Below are positions 26,400-38,065 of a stretch of 64,000 nt of DNA, in pieces (the stretch's first letter is position 1; each line of letters opens with the position of its first letter). A program made the position numbers and the translations under genes. The stretch is from NCBI GenBank assembly GCA_024734555.1, contig JANPWX010000081.1, forward strand, positions 3,124,825 to 3,188,824. The letters run 5' to 3'. Under the pieces are notes generated by a model, which worked only from the letters and a program-made list of their open reading frames with translations, made no database searches and had not been told where the DNA came from. Origin of the DNA: Trochalopteron elliotii. Taxonomy: Eukaryota > Chordata > Aves > Passeriformes > Leiothrichidae.

Positions 26400-29300
26400 A
26401 AGAGGACTATTGACTTACAGCTGACCTTTTCCACTCCCAACAAAACCATGCAGTCCTAATGCTGCGCACAGCCCAGGAGTTGCAGAGGAAGCAGAGGAAG
26501 GAGTGTACACAAGCTGCCTTTCTATTTCTCTTCCCAACAGTGGGAACATCCCTTGACTCCCAAATGCCAAACGGGTGGGACCTGGGCTGACACTCACCAC
26601 CTGCACTCAGTGCCAGGCCTCTTTAGCTTACAGAGGAAGGAAAAACAGGCATCCACACAATACTTAGGAAAAGGACTGCATCATCCTTCACCCAAACCCA
26701 GATTTTTACAGGGATGCCTTCTACAACATGTACTTTGTACAGTATGTACGGCCTTTAGAGATAAGCCATATTAAATCATGTAAATGGTTTCATTTGAAAA
26801 GTCATTTGAAGGAACACTCTTATACTTTTTTTTTTAATCTATCCTTAAAATCCTGAAAAGTGGTATTTTTCAGTTTTAAAGCTTAATGTGTCTAGTTATG
26901 CTGATTACAAGTTTATAAGTAATTTTCTGGATTATACAGAAAAAGAAACACAAAAATGAAGTGTGACATATAACCTTACAGCCACTGGCATTTTCTACAC
27001 TGATAGTTAAATTAATACACTAAAGAACCTGGATGTACAGTACACGCCAAGAGACTCCTAAGAATTAATCTGCGGCCCACAGGAACTGCAAGTCATGAAC
27101 TGATGTAGAAAATAATCTGAAGCAGAGCAGAGCACACTGTAACAGCGGCAGCATGTTGATTATTTGAGGGAGAAGGAGACTGAGAAAACCCAGGAAAGGA
27201 ACAGCTTAATGTGCAAATTTTTTGCTTTAAAATACCTAAAGTCACCCTTAATAGCACATGCTGTCAATAACTGAGGCCCAGTAACATATTTAAAGGCTAC
27301 AAGTGAAAGTTACCTTGAAGGAACATGATAGTAGAACTGTGATCCTCCTGGTTTATCTTCATTTCAAGAACAAACCTTTTCTCCAAAACTTTTCAGGTGA
27401 ATAAATCTCTGTTTTTAATTTGATCACAGGGCCTTCATCTCAACAGAGACCAGTCTGTTTTATACCCAGATCTAGTTGCAATCCACAAAAATTCATATGG
27501 ATTATTCATCTTCTCTGACAATGGCTTTGAGGCCATCAGAGCATATTTGGATCAGGCTGTGAAAGAAATGCACTGCCACTCAGCATTTTCTTCTGAAGCA
27601 CAGCCCAAAGAAGTGTCCGGTGGCAATACTTATAATAACTTACATATTTAACAATCTTCCACATGCAGGAAATCCATATTTGCTTCCTCTCTTTATACTG
27701 GGGGAGTTCAAAAGCCTGGTGGCCTCAAGAGAACATCTGCTTCATTTATAGGAGGCCAGAAACCTTCAGCCTACAAAACAATTTCCCTTCCTCCTATTGA
27801 TGCTCCTCCAGTCAACTGGAAAAGAGTAAAAATTTGTTGGGCCATAGAGAGAAATAACAAAAGTGAGTGTTCAGATGTACTGAGTATTATGGTTGGGCTT
27901 GGATTTCTAGGTCTGGTGGTAGTGGTGATGGTTTTGGGGGACTGCAAAGAAATTGAGAAGCTCTTAAAAACTTAACACTATTTTCAGCAGCTATGAATGC
28001 TGTGACTGCCTAACACTGAGAAACATCCAGGCTACTGAAGAAGTTTAAAATGTATTTCTTAGTGCCTATTAGCCAGCACTTACATTGCAGGGATAGCCTG
28101 GAGCATTTTGACACACCAGGTTTTGTTATTTGTGGGGTCTTTTAGCTCTGTCTTCAACAACAGAGAGCGAGGCAAAGCTTCTTTGTAGCTTTATGTCAGA
28201 TAATTACTGTGTGCTCAATAAATGCTGGTGGTCAGAGACCACCTGCCTCACTCTCCTTTCTACATGCCGCAGGTAGCAGGCTCTGACCACAGACTACAGT
28301 GCCTGTGCTGCAAGACAGAAAAGGGAACAAGCTTCAAAGCCACAGAGAATTTGGAAAATGTAGAAAATCTGCAATGATAAAAATGGGTATTTTTCCCAGT
28401 GATTGCTGTCAGCTACAGTTTAATGTTGCCTTACTCTTCCACAACCAGTAATGGCTTAAATGAAAGAAAATTGTCGTTGTCACAGAAATGGTTTGGGTGA
28501 CTTTCAGCCACCCATTAACAAAGGTTTTACATAGAGGCTGTTTATCTCCCTGCTTGAGAAGTCCTTTCAAAGCCCAAGTATTGATAAACTTGAAAATATC
28601 TCCTCTCTAATGGCGTGAGCGTGACAGCAATGCCGAGCTGGGGAAAACACCGAGGAGGCCAGCAGAGATCTGGAAACAAGGGCAACAATAAACTGCCTGT
28701 TCAGAAACATTTAGGGGACAGGGTTCAGCCTATGGCAGTATGACCACTGAAAAGAAATGGATTTCAACATCCAAACTTGGCAGCCACGTTTATTGCCTCA
28801 GTAAGCTCAACCAGGTTAGGACTTGAGCACGATGGTCAAACCACGGACTGGACATGTCAACCAGGTTCTCAGTTCTCTAACTCTCCTGTACCATAATAAA
28901 GAGCTACATTAAAATTCAGGACCTCTCTGTCAGGGAAAAAAAAAACAAAAAACAAAAACCCACGACTGGAAAATGATGTTTTGACATAATTGATATGGGA
29001 GGAGAGGTCCCCAATTCAACATAAATAAATCAAATAACTTCATGTTAACAACCTCCACAGAGTAACAAATATACCATCTCACTGTAATTTACTAGGACAC
29101 AAGCACCTAACAAACCCCCAGCAAAGCAAAGCACACCATATTGCCATTTGTAGTGTCTAGCTCCTTTCCTGTTAACAGATAAAACAAGAAAATAACAAAT
29201 AGGTAGCATGCTGCACAGAACTGATTTACAAACCTCTTATGACTTTTTAAACATCCCAGTGGCCCATGTTGTTTGCCAATACAACTCAACATCAGGCAGA

Positions 29301-32300
29301 GTGCTTACAGCATATACCTAAAACAGATGATATTTTGATTATAATTTCAGAATGCATTTCAACTTTTATTCCACCCTGTTTTTAAATCACTGCCAATGCT
29401 GACCAAAAAAAAAAAAAAATGAAAGGCAGTCCAAGCTTGTTGCTCAGTTCAGCCATTAAGCTCATAACAAGATGGCTCTGTGCTCTTGCCAGTATTTGCA
29501 AATCTATCACATCTGTCTGTGTGGGAAAAAGTGCTGAGCTCCAGGGACTGTGGGACTGATGTGCAGGGAGAACTGGGATGGGATTCTTTCAAGCACTAAT
29601 GTGCAGCGTGGGCTTTTGCCCTGGTGGTATATTGGCTCTGATTCTTTTTATTATTCACTTCCTGTCATGAAAAAAACCCACAAAACAAACACAAACCACT
29701 TGCATGTCAGCATCAGAGGAAAAAAATAACATCTTCGACAGCTTTATCACAACAGAAGTAAACAGGCAGCTTCTGATTTTCCTGTGAAATCCACAAGGAA
29801 AAAAAAGAAAAAAAATCTTTCCAATGTGACCGATTTAAGAAGTTCTCTCTTTTGTTTCTTAGCCTATTTTTACTTCAAAAAGGAATATATCATAGAAGAT
29901 TTTAGCACAGGTTGCAAAGGGGTTCTTTTTCTTGTTTGTTTGATCTGCAGACCAGAAATAAAAGACAAAAAAACTTCAAACCCAAACAAAAAATTTGCTC
30001 TTATTTCTGAAGGAAGCAGTAGCTTTTGCCTTCCGAAGTAAAATATGTTAATATAAGTTTATAGTCAGAAAATTAGTAGTCAATACAATGATAAAGACAA
30101 AGTCCTCCCATATGCAAGGTGTGTAAAAAAATTAATTTTATTTCTGTATACCATGAAACACTTCTGCTTGAACATATTGGTTCACTCCTGTTTGTGCTCT
30201 CCCCAGGAAAGCTCTCTCCTTCATGTCAAGGCCACTGGGAAATAGGGTTTAATCATTTTTGCAGAGCATCTAGCAAAAAGAAGAGTGGGCTTATTTCTTG
30301 CTAGTTCAACATAAAAAGTAACTCTCAGAAAACAATCACTATCCATTCTGGAAAGCTTCAGCTAAAGAACAACCAATCCTTTTCACCTAGTGGATCTGTC
30401 TTTGGTGCAAGGTCCCAAGAAGATTAAGCAGGAAAGCATGTCCATGCTTTGTACATCTTTATTCTCAAACCCTGTCAATTCTTCAACTTTCAGAAACTTT
30501 CACCCCAGCAGAAATGAAATCAGTCTTTATTGGAGTCAGTTGGACCAGACTACTCAGAAGATATACTGAGCCATCCAAAGCAAAGTGTAAAAAAGGACAG
30601 CAAATTATATAAAAACTAATATTAAGAGGACAAAGAAGAGAAGAGAAAGAAGATTTTAATTACTGATATATACAAAGTAGGAATCAAAGTAATAAAGAGG
30701 AATTAGAATTACTCATTTATGTCTATAAAATGTTGGTCTTAATCATTCCAGAGAGGACCAGAAGGGAGAACATCTTATTAACTAGTATTTTTTTCTCTGG
30801 ATTCAGGCATGTAACTCACTCCAGTCACCACAAGCATCCCACATAAGCTGCAGAAAGGATCCTGAAATTGATCTGGAAAGTGTCTGAGTATCTAAAACAG
30901 GCTCTTGCCCCAAACTGCCCTTGTTGGGGTAGGGGGGTGTCTTTCTCTGGCTTTGTTTTGTTGGTTCACCCTTGGCTGTGTGTCCAGACCATGAAAGGCC
31001 TAGGTCAGATTGTCCCTCTTGTCCCTGTCTTCTCAGTGTCCACAGTAAGAAAATCTGAGCCCAAAGACCAGTAATGAGACATAGCACAGGAGGTCCCCCA
31101 GCTGAGCAGAAAACTCCTTGGTGTAGTTATTTTCTCAGGGTGGGTCTAAAACATGTGAAATTCACACAATTCTTACTGCCATTGCAACTCACCCAAGGGA
31201 AGCCTGTATTCCCAGTCATCAAGGAAGTCATCCCAGTCTCTACAATGCTTAAATGCAACTGATAACAACTTGATTATTTGCATCACATCTAAATGGTGAA
31301 ATATTACCCAATTTTTATACACACACACACATATTTGCATGCATGTATGTCACAGTGAAATCAAGTGCACTCACAGACAGGTAGTGGCAATAATAATGTA
31401 TGCATGGGCATATTTAATACTTCTTTTAAGAGGACCTGATTTCACAAAGTTGAAGACAATTATAAAACCTCATCAGTGAGAAGAAAGAAGTTAAACAGAG
31501 AAATGTGAACGATAATTGGAAGATGTTTGAAAGCACTGTTTAGGACTAAATGTCATTACTAAGAAAAGTTTCTCTGGTTGAAAACAAACAACTGCAAACA
31601 AAAACAAATTTAGTCTAGAAGGGAAGCAGGTATTTAAAAAACAAAAGCAAACACAATATGTAAGGAGCAGAGGAAAAAATGCCAAGCTGATTGCAAAGAA
31701 TATCAATAGGAGGTAATTATGAATCAGAGTCAACAATCCATACGTACGAGACAGAGAATTCACCTAGGCCTGCAGGGAAGCTGCATCAGCTCTGCCAAAG
31801 ACAACTCAAGGTCACTTTGCAGAGCAAATGTTCTGGCTGCTCACATAAACAGAGTTTTTTTTAGGGAAACACAACTTGACGCCAGCCGCCTCCACTACCC
31901 CAGTCACCCCATCACGTCCTCCCCTGGCTTTACTCTGCTCCAGTCAATGTTTCAGCTGTGCCCAGTTTTGACACAACACTTCGTGAAAGCCACGGATAAA
32001 TTGGAGAGCACTTAGAATCACAAATATCCAAACAGGCAGCTTTCTTTGCAGAGAAACACTGAGGAAACTTTACATTATTTATTCTGGAAGGATAACACAA
32101 AGAAGTACATAGCTGCTGCTGCCTTTCAGCATCTAGACATCACAACACCCCATTATCTTTCATGGATGCCAAGGAAAGGGACATAATTTGGATGAAATCA
32201 ACTTAGATTTGATATAAGGAGAAAATTGAGGGAGTAGGAAGTTACGCATATGAAAACATACACACACAGAGGCCATCAAACCCTTTTAAGCTGAAGCTTG

Positions 32301-32639
32301 TAAGGAAAACTTTAACAAATTTTTCAAGGATAACAAAGTCTGTTTGATCTATTGCAACCCTTGCAGCAGAAGGAATCTAAATGCCTTTTCATCTCTGTAT
32401 TTCTGTAACTCTCTGACATAAGGTTTACAGACTAGATAATATGACCAGTCATATGGAGTTCAAGTTTGCACGCATCTCATATACAAAATAATTGTGTTGT
32501 GAAAGGAGAGCAATGGATACAGGAATACACAGTGACAATCTGGAAACCTAAATTCTATTAACAGTTCTGCCAGTCACTCATTGTCCAATTTCTCCTTTTT
32601 TTTTTCCCTTTCCCACACAGAAAACAACACATACAAGCT
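26400..32639. other. Unique non-coding sequence
   Basis: No gene is supported; frames are 98 codons or shorter. Contents are AT-rich DNA with A-rich words at 28,935-28,960 and 29,405-29,420 and a short AC run at 31,317-31,331. A mixed-composition block at 31,860-32,000 (plus frame 31,719-32,015) has no recognisable product. I see no CR1 copy in these 6 kb. Confidence 0.65.
31317..31331 (+). repeat. Short AC dinucleotide run
   Basis: Seven AC units are followed by ATATTTGCATGCATGTATGT, which is itself an alternating purine-pyrimidine stretch. Confidence 0.8.
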
Positions 32640-33040
32640 AAACAAGTGCTGTTAGCCTGCTTAATTATTGTTTGAGAGAGGCGACAAACTGTTTAAAGTA
32701 CAGGACTATTAAGGTTCTGTGTTTTAATTACACTGATTTCATCATAAGTCTCCCTGGATGACAATTGCTCCAAGCCTTAGTTACAGTGGCAAAAGACTGT
32801 CACATTAAATCTGTGAAGACTGGGCTATTATGACAGCAAATTATGATGACAAAATTCTGTTAGTTGAAGCCTAATGAAACATTACTGCATACACTAGGAT
32901 GAATGTTAAATTATTTCTGTGCAGGTCTATATGCAGGTTAGTACATCAAGATGATGGCAAACTGAAGTTAATGCAAGCTTGCAGAGATGACATTACAAAT
33001 GGCAAGCTGATTGCAAAATGATGCTGCTGCAAGTGAACTG
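32640..33040. promoter_or_regulatory. Candidate conserved non-coding element, homeodomain-motif rich
   Basis: This AT-rich but complex block contains TTAATTATTG at 32,661-32,670 and TTTTAATTACAC near 32,720, and lacks simple repeats and interspersed elements. That texture is typical of developmental enhancers, but texture alone is weak evidence and I could not compare genomes. No coding potential is visible (the minus frame 32,968-33,195 is unremarkable). Confidence 0.25.
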
Positions 33041-36000
33041 TGATTAAAAAAACAGGTTTCTAAACAGAAAAATGTGCTAAGGGAATGTAAAAATAAACCT
33101 ACAGAAAATAAAACCAAAGACATTTTACTTAAAGCAAAAGACATACTGGGTACAATTAGTGCTGCAGACCAATTCCCTGCCAAACTGACCAACATTGATC
33201 AGGAGGGCACATAGCCAGGATGAGACTGCCTTACAAGTAACTGCCAATAAATTCTGAGTAATGGTACCACTAGGACATTTTTTTTTCCACTAAAAAGAGG
33301 TAATTGGTAATATCTCTGTAGAATCATAAATAATTTTTGAAAAAGTGCTCATGATTATTGTCCTATGAAAGAATATGGTTTGATCAGGAAATTCCTTCTT
33401 AAATTTAATCATATTGATGTTTTTCTTTCTTGGATTCTGGCAGGGTTACTAGTACATGTCTAGAACCAGATTATTCATTAGGCCCAAAAGAAATTTGTTC
33501 ATTCTCAAGTAAATTCAAATAAATAGGATCCACAGCACTATAAGATTAAGGAGATTAGATATTTCATATGCATAGTACTCATATTTTAATGGGATTAGAT
33601 CAGTAACACCAAAGATCTGCTAGTATATTTTCTTAGAGCAATGTTTGATTATTACTTCTAACATCTGAGGAAAAAAATAATTCAAAACCTGAAAAAATTC
33701 CTCTCTTTTCTTTCTGCACTTGAAGTCTTTCCCCCTTGCTATAATATTTCTATCTATTGGTAAATACAAGAGGTACACTTCATTTCTATTTTGGCAACAG
33801 CAGGTATTCTGTGTCTTTTCAAAGGACTGGTGTATCTATTTACCTGTCTGACTCTCCATCTGTAACGTTTTCCATCTTATTATCACCCAAAATATGCGGT
33901 ACTCAGTTCCTGATGAATAACACTGGTGAACTGAAGTACTTTGTTTAAATTACAGGTTTTGTCAAGTAGTTTTAGGTAGTGCCTGACCTTTAGGTCGAAA
34001 GCAGGCATAATTTTAACCTATCTAATAGAGAAGAAAATGAAAAAAAATCCCTATTCTTGAAAATTTGTAAGTTTTTACTGGGCAAATTACACATCCTATT
34101 CAGCAAAATAACAGAATGGCAAAATCTCACTAAAAATAAATAGATCTTAATAAGGCAATTTATTTCAGAGATAAGTACAGAGTGACTCGTGCTTATTTTT
34201 CAGATTTTTCTGAATAGTTCTGTAGCTAATAAATTAGTACTTGGAGTACAGAAAAGGAGATCAAAATGATGGTTCAGGGCTCCAAGTCACTCTGATTACA
34301 GACTGAAATTTGTAAGGGCCAGTATCACTGCATACATTACATTAAAATTCATGTAGCTTTTCTGGAGACACACATACATTCCACCTGAAGGCATGGACTT
34401 TTTAGAAGACTGGGAAATCACTACATCCAGCTACTCACTAATCTGTCTGTTGGCATGGAACCTCAGCCAGCTGAAGTTACCTGTGAATCTGAACTGAGCA
34501 CTGGAAAGAAATCACAGACTGAAGTAATACAAGATGAACCATATAGTGCTCCCTTGCTCCCTACTGATTTTAATCTTACTAAATACACTCATTCCAGTGA
34601 AGATATACACTCTGATGGCAATAAGATCTGTAAAATTTATTGAATTCAGTGATGTTCTATAACACAGAAGAGATGATGGGAAAAATTGCTAAAATTTTTT
34701 GAATCATTAATGATAAGCAACAGCAATCAAAGCCACTGTATTATAATGACATAGAGAAGGTCCAACTAAGGAGTTTGAAACATAAAAAGTCTATTCTCTA
34801 GGGAATTATTTCAAATCTTAATTGCTTAAAAATATTTAATTTCTTCAATGCACCAATTACAGGTTGGTTGTTTAAAGGTTTTTTTAGCCTGTTAGTTGTT
34901 CATGCAGCACTATACAAATGCTTATCACATTAGACCTGTGTGTTGACAAAAGTCCAAAGGGATTGTGTGTTGTGGGTAAACAAATGCTTCCTTAAAAACA
35001 CTTCATGTAAGTTTAAAAATGTAATTTAGATCAGAACTGGAGCAGCTTGGTTACTAATATGAAAAACAGAAATTTTTGCAGTCTCCTCTGTTACAGACCC
35101 ACTAAAATACAGCCCAAGTGCCTACTTTCACAGGAGTAAAATGCACCTAAAACTATTTTAAGACATGCATTAAGTCTTGGCTTATGCTTGCTACATAAGT
35201 ACAACTAGATGATATATTAACATTAAAGTGGGCTAAATTTAAAATTCTCTAAAATTCATCAGTCCATGGAAGATAGAGCAACATATCCCATATGGAGGAC
35301 AACAGCAGCACAAGGGTTCAGAAAACAAAGTATTGGTCACAAACTTTGCAGGCTTTGTGACAGTTGCAGATGACTAAATTTATTCAATATTATTTTAGAT
35401 GCTTCATGGTAATTTGCCTGGCCTACACTCACCTCTTTTTAATGGCACAGGTCTTCTGTTAATCTTGGGTTAGAACCATCAGCCCCAGCCAGAAGTTCCA
35501 ATCACTGTGAAACATGGAAATGGCCTGTGCACAAACACCTGATTCATTCCCTACTAATGCAGCACAAGTATGACTTCTGCTTTCCTTTTTGAAAAAAAGA
35601 AAAAATATTTATTTTAAAGAAAAATTTAAAAAGTTTAAATTAAAGTACAGATTAAAGTACTCCGTCACTCTTTAATCACTCCAATTAACTTATTTTCCCT
35701 GTTTGATAAATACATCCATATAAAATTTCTCAAAAGGATATACTTGACCAGAATGTAGATGCATCAATGATTACCACTACAACTAAAAGAAATATTTTTA
35801 AGTCAAAATATACATATAAATTTAAAATTATTTAATGCTGGTGGTACATGTTTCAAGTATAAAATTAATCAGAAAATGCAGTACTTTTTTGTATTGTCTT
35901 TTTGTCTATTGTCTATTGTCTAAGACAGCTACTACGTAAAACTGTTTCAACATCAGCTACCCAACACAATGCCCATTTTTTAAAAACCTCTTCTGGAACT

Positions 36001-36089
36001 AAAACCCACTGTGTTCAATCATGGTGCCAGTCTAATTTGCAGAAATTGCAATAAGAAGAGATGCAGGTATGAGTTAATGGAGAAATGTA
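33041..36089. other. AT-rich unique non-coding sequence
   Basis: No gene is supported; frames are 75 codons or shorter. The 62-codon frame at 34,455-34,643 starts with a plain ATG and has acidic/polar content but no known match. Near 35,898-35,922 the word TGTCTATT is repeated about three times in tandem. Confidence 0.65.
35898..35922 (+). repeat. Short tandem repeat of GTCTATT
   Basis: About three head-to-tail copies of a 7-base unit (GTCTATT) are preceded by a variant copy. It is a minor minisatellite-type slippage product. Confidence 0.75.
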
Positions 36090-36900
36090 TTTTACATGGG
36101 CAATCACACGTCATCTGCCTGGTGGGGTTCTTTGAATGAGTCAGTGTGCACACAGTCAAGGGAAACCTTGTTTATGCAATTTAAAGAATTCTCAATGCTG
36201 CCTCATTGAAGAACTTAGAGAAACAAAGATGTCATAGGATAAGAGATCCACCTTCACAAACAAACAAATCATTAAAACACAGAAATGGCAAAAGCATGCA
36301 GCTTTCTCAAATGTGTATGTCACCAGACATATTGCAGAACAGAGACAGGACTGGTCAACATATAAGGTACACTGATTATCATTACAGGGATCTGGGGAAA
36401 GCAAGCAACTCCCAGGTTTCCTAATAGTGCTAAGGTATTCAGGGAAATGAAAATGAAGGTTGGCTGCAGAGAGATGCAGAAGAGCCTCGGAGTGTCAACT
36501 GGGCAATAAAAAAGACAGATGAAATTCAATATTGAGAATATGTGGAGGAAAAGAAATCTCAAATTTACGTACTCAGCATGAGCTCCGAACTAGTTATTAC
36601 CACTCAGGAAAGAGATCCTGGAGTTATAAAAGGCCTATGAAAATATCAACTCCATCTTAGAAGCTGTCAAAAAGCAAATCAAATGCTGGCCATTACTATG
36701 ACAGAAATAGAGAGCAACATACAAAATATCATTATGGTATTATTTAAAGTCTTCAGGTGTTCACACTTTGAATACTGTGGGCTATTTTGGTTCCCCTGTC
36801 ACTAAAAAGATATAGCAGGAATAGTAAAGACAACAGAAATGATTGAAGGCTAAGGAGAAATGGCTTCCATGTAAATAATGACTACAGAAGAGTCTTCAAG
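36090..36900 (+). mobile_element. Ancient L3-like CR1 fragment, reverse-transcriptase region
   Basis: Despite heavy decay the order of words follows the old L3-type CR1 of turtles, crocodilians and birds. GGGGTTCTTTGAATGAGTCA (near 36,125) is followed by GTCATAGGATAAGAGATCCA (36,231), then CTGGGCAATAAAAAAGACAG and ATGAAATTCAATATTGAGAA (36,498-36,540). Next come GTTATTACCACTCAGGAAAG (36,572), TTGAATACTGTGGGCTATTT (36,770) and AACAGAAATGATTGAAGGCT (36,832). Reading frames are destroyed. The match fades at about 36,900, without the element's 3' end. Confidence 0.75.
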
Positions 36901-37224
36901 GTAAGGTGAGGGGAGGGTGAATGAGCATACAAGTCCTCTGAGCCTGAGAAGGAGGAAGAGCTTGCCCAAGGGATGTATACCAACCAAAGGAGCACAGCAT
37001 TACAGCCTGAGGTCCTAATCATTAAACCATGCTAGAGAGGGGCTGAGGCCCAACAGGCAGGTACAGCTCCAGGAAGAGGGTCCTGGCACCATCCCTGACA
37101 GTTTTCCAAAATCATCCTCTCAATGTACACTGGACAAAAAGAACCCACCCAATACTGGGCTTCCCCACATGTGCTGGGATCAAATCAGAGGGCTTGGCTG
37201 TGCTGCCAAAGGATCCTGTGGTGT
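36901..37224. other. Unassigned sequence inside the CR1 cluster
   Basis: These bases separate two CR1 pieces and do not follow the L3-like element. Composition is mixed, with purine-rich GAGGGGAGGGTGAATGAGC at the start. It could be another old repeat, sequence between independent insertions, or CR1 too decayed for me to read. Confidence 0.4.
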
Positions 37225-37836
37225 GTTCAAGCCTGAAGGGCTGTGTGCAGTTCTGGCCTCCAGGAGGATGCTGAGGAATTACAAAAGAGCAACTGGAAAC
37301 AATCAAGGGGCTGGAGCACACTCAGAGAGCTGGGATGCTTCAGTTTGTAGAGGAGAAGGCTCAAGGGAGATGAGTCTTGAAAAGCCTGAAGGAGTGAACA
37401 AGTTGCATAAGGAAATTATTTACCAAATCTTGTAATACAACAAGAATTTACAACAGGGTATATGATGCACAATTGGTTTAAAAGACAAAAAGAAAGCATT
37501 TCTCCAGCCAGTGGGCTACCCATTTGTGGATTTTGCTGCGCAAAGAATTTATGGAGGCAGATTTTTATCAGCTGGTTTAGAGCAGAGGTAGACAAATTGA
37601 TGGAAGACAAGTCTGTAAACAGATGCTAAAAAAGAATGGGGCCAGAATGTAACTTCTAGCATTTTTAACACAGTGTTTGCAGATGCTGTGGTAGGATGAG
37701 AAAATGGATGAGAAAATCTCAGAAAGTTTCCAGGCTCATGTGCTCTCCCTATCATCTTCTGTTGCCCCTTTCAGGAGAAATAATCCTTGGCTTGATGCAC
37801 CATTGTTCTGACCCAGCAGGACATTTTGTATGAGGT
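37225..37836 (+). mobile_element. CR1 (L3-like) fragment with 3' end
   Basis: The piece begins with CTGTGTGCAGTTCTGGCCTC, equivalent to the part of the element already present at 36,770-36,800, so this segment occurs twice in the cluster. It continues through AGGAGAAGGCTCAAGGGAGA and ATAAGGAAATTATTTACC (37,408) to GGTTTAAAAGACAAAAAGAA, and ends with GATGCACCATTGTTCTGACC and CAGCAGGACATTTTGTATG. The ending corresponds to the L3-type 3' terminus. The first 100 bases look more like the younger bird CR1 type, so a junction near 37,330-37,400 is possible. Confidence 0.7.
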
Positions 37837-37904
37837 TAAGTTACAGTGAAAAGTAGACTACAGCTGAACATAGCTGAGGTGTACTAAGGTGATGGGTCTT
37901 TAGA

Positions 37905-38065
37905 GAAGATGAACAGAGAACAATTTTTCACTGTCTCTTTTAGTGCGAGAACTGGACAGAAGAGAGAAAAAAAGAGGAAGAAAATCAGCAAGTGACTGGT
38001 TCAAAACAAGCAACAAGAAATACCTCTTCACCCTGTGAGTAGCTAAGGGACAGGACTCTTCTGCT
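37905..38065 (+). mobile_element. Third CR1 (L3-like) fragment
   Basis: The sequence GAACAGAGAACAATTTTTCA, then CACTGTCTCTTTTAGTGCGA and TGGTTCAAAACAAGCAACAA with GAAATACCTCTTCACC, follows the last third of the L3-type element again. It starts only about 70 bases after the 3' end of the preceding copy. It is short, 5'-truncated and decayed. It may be an independent insertion or part of a local duplication. Confidence 0.55.

Noticed and set aside
31860..32015. Mixed-composition block with a 98-codon frame (31,719-32,015)
   Set aside because: No protein similarity recognised, no splice context, and the frame includes a T-run codon stretch.
31680..33020. 15-base word CAAGCTGATTGCAAA present at about 31,683 and 33,003
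   Set aside because: One or two shared 15-mers are expected by chance in 64 kb, and the flanks do not match.
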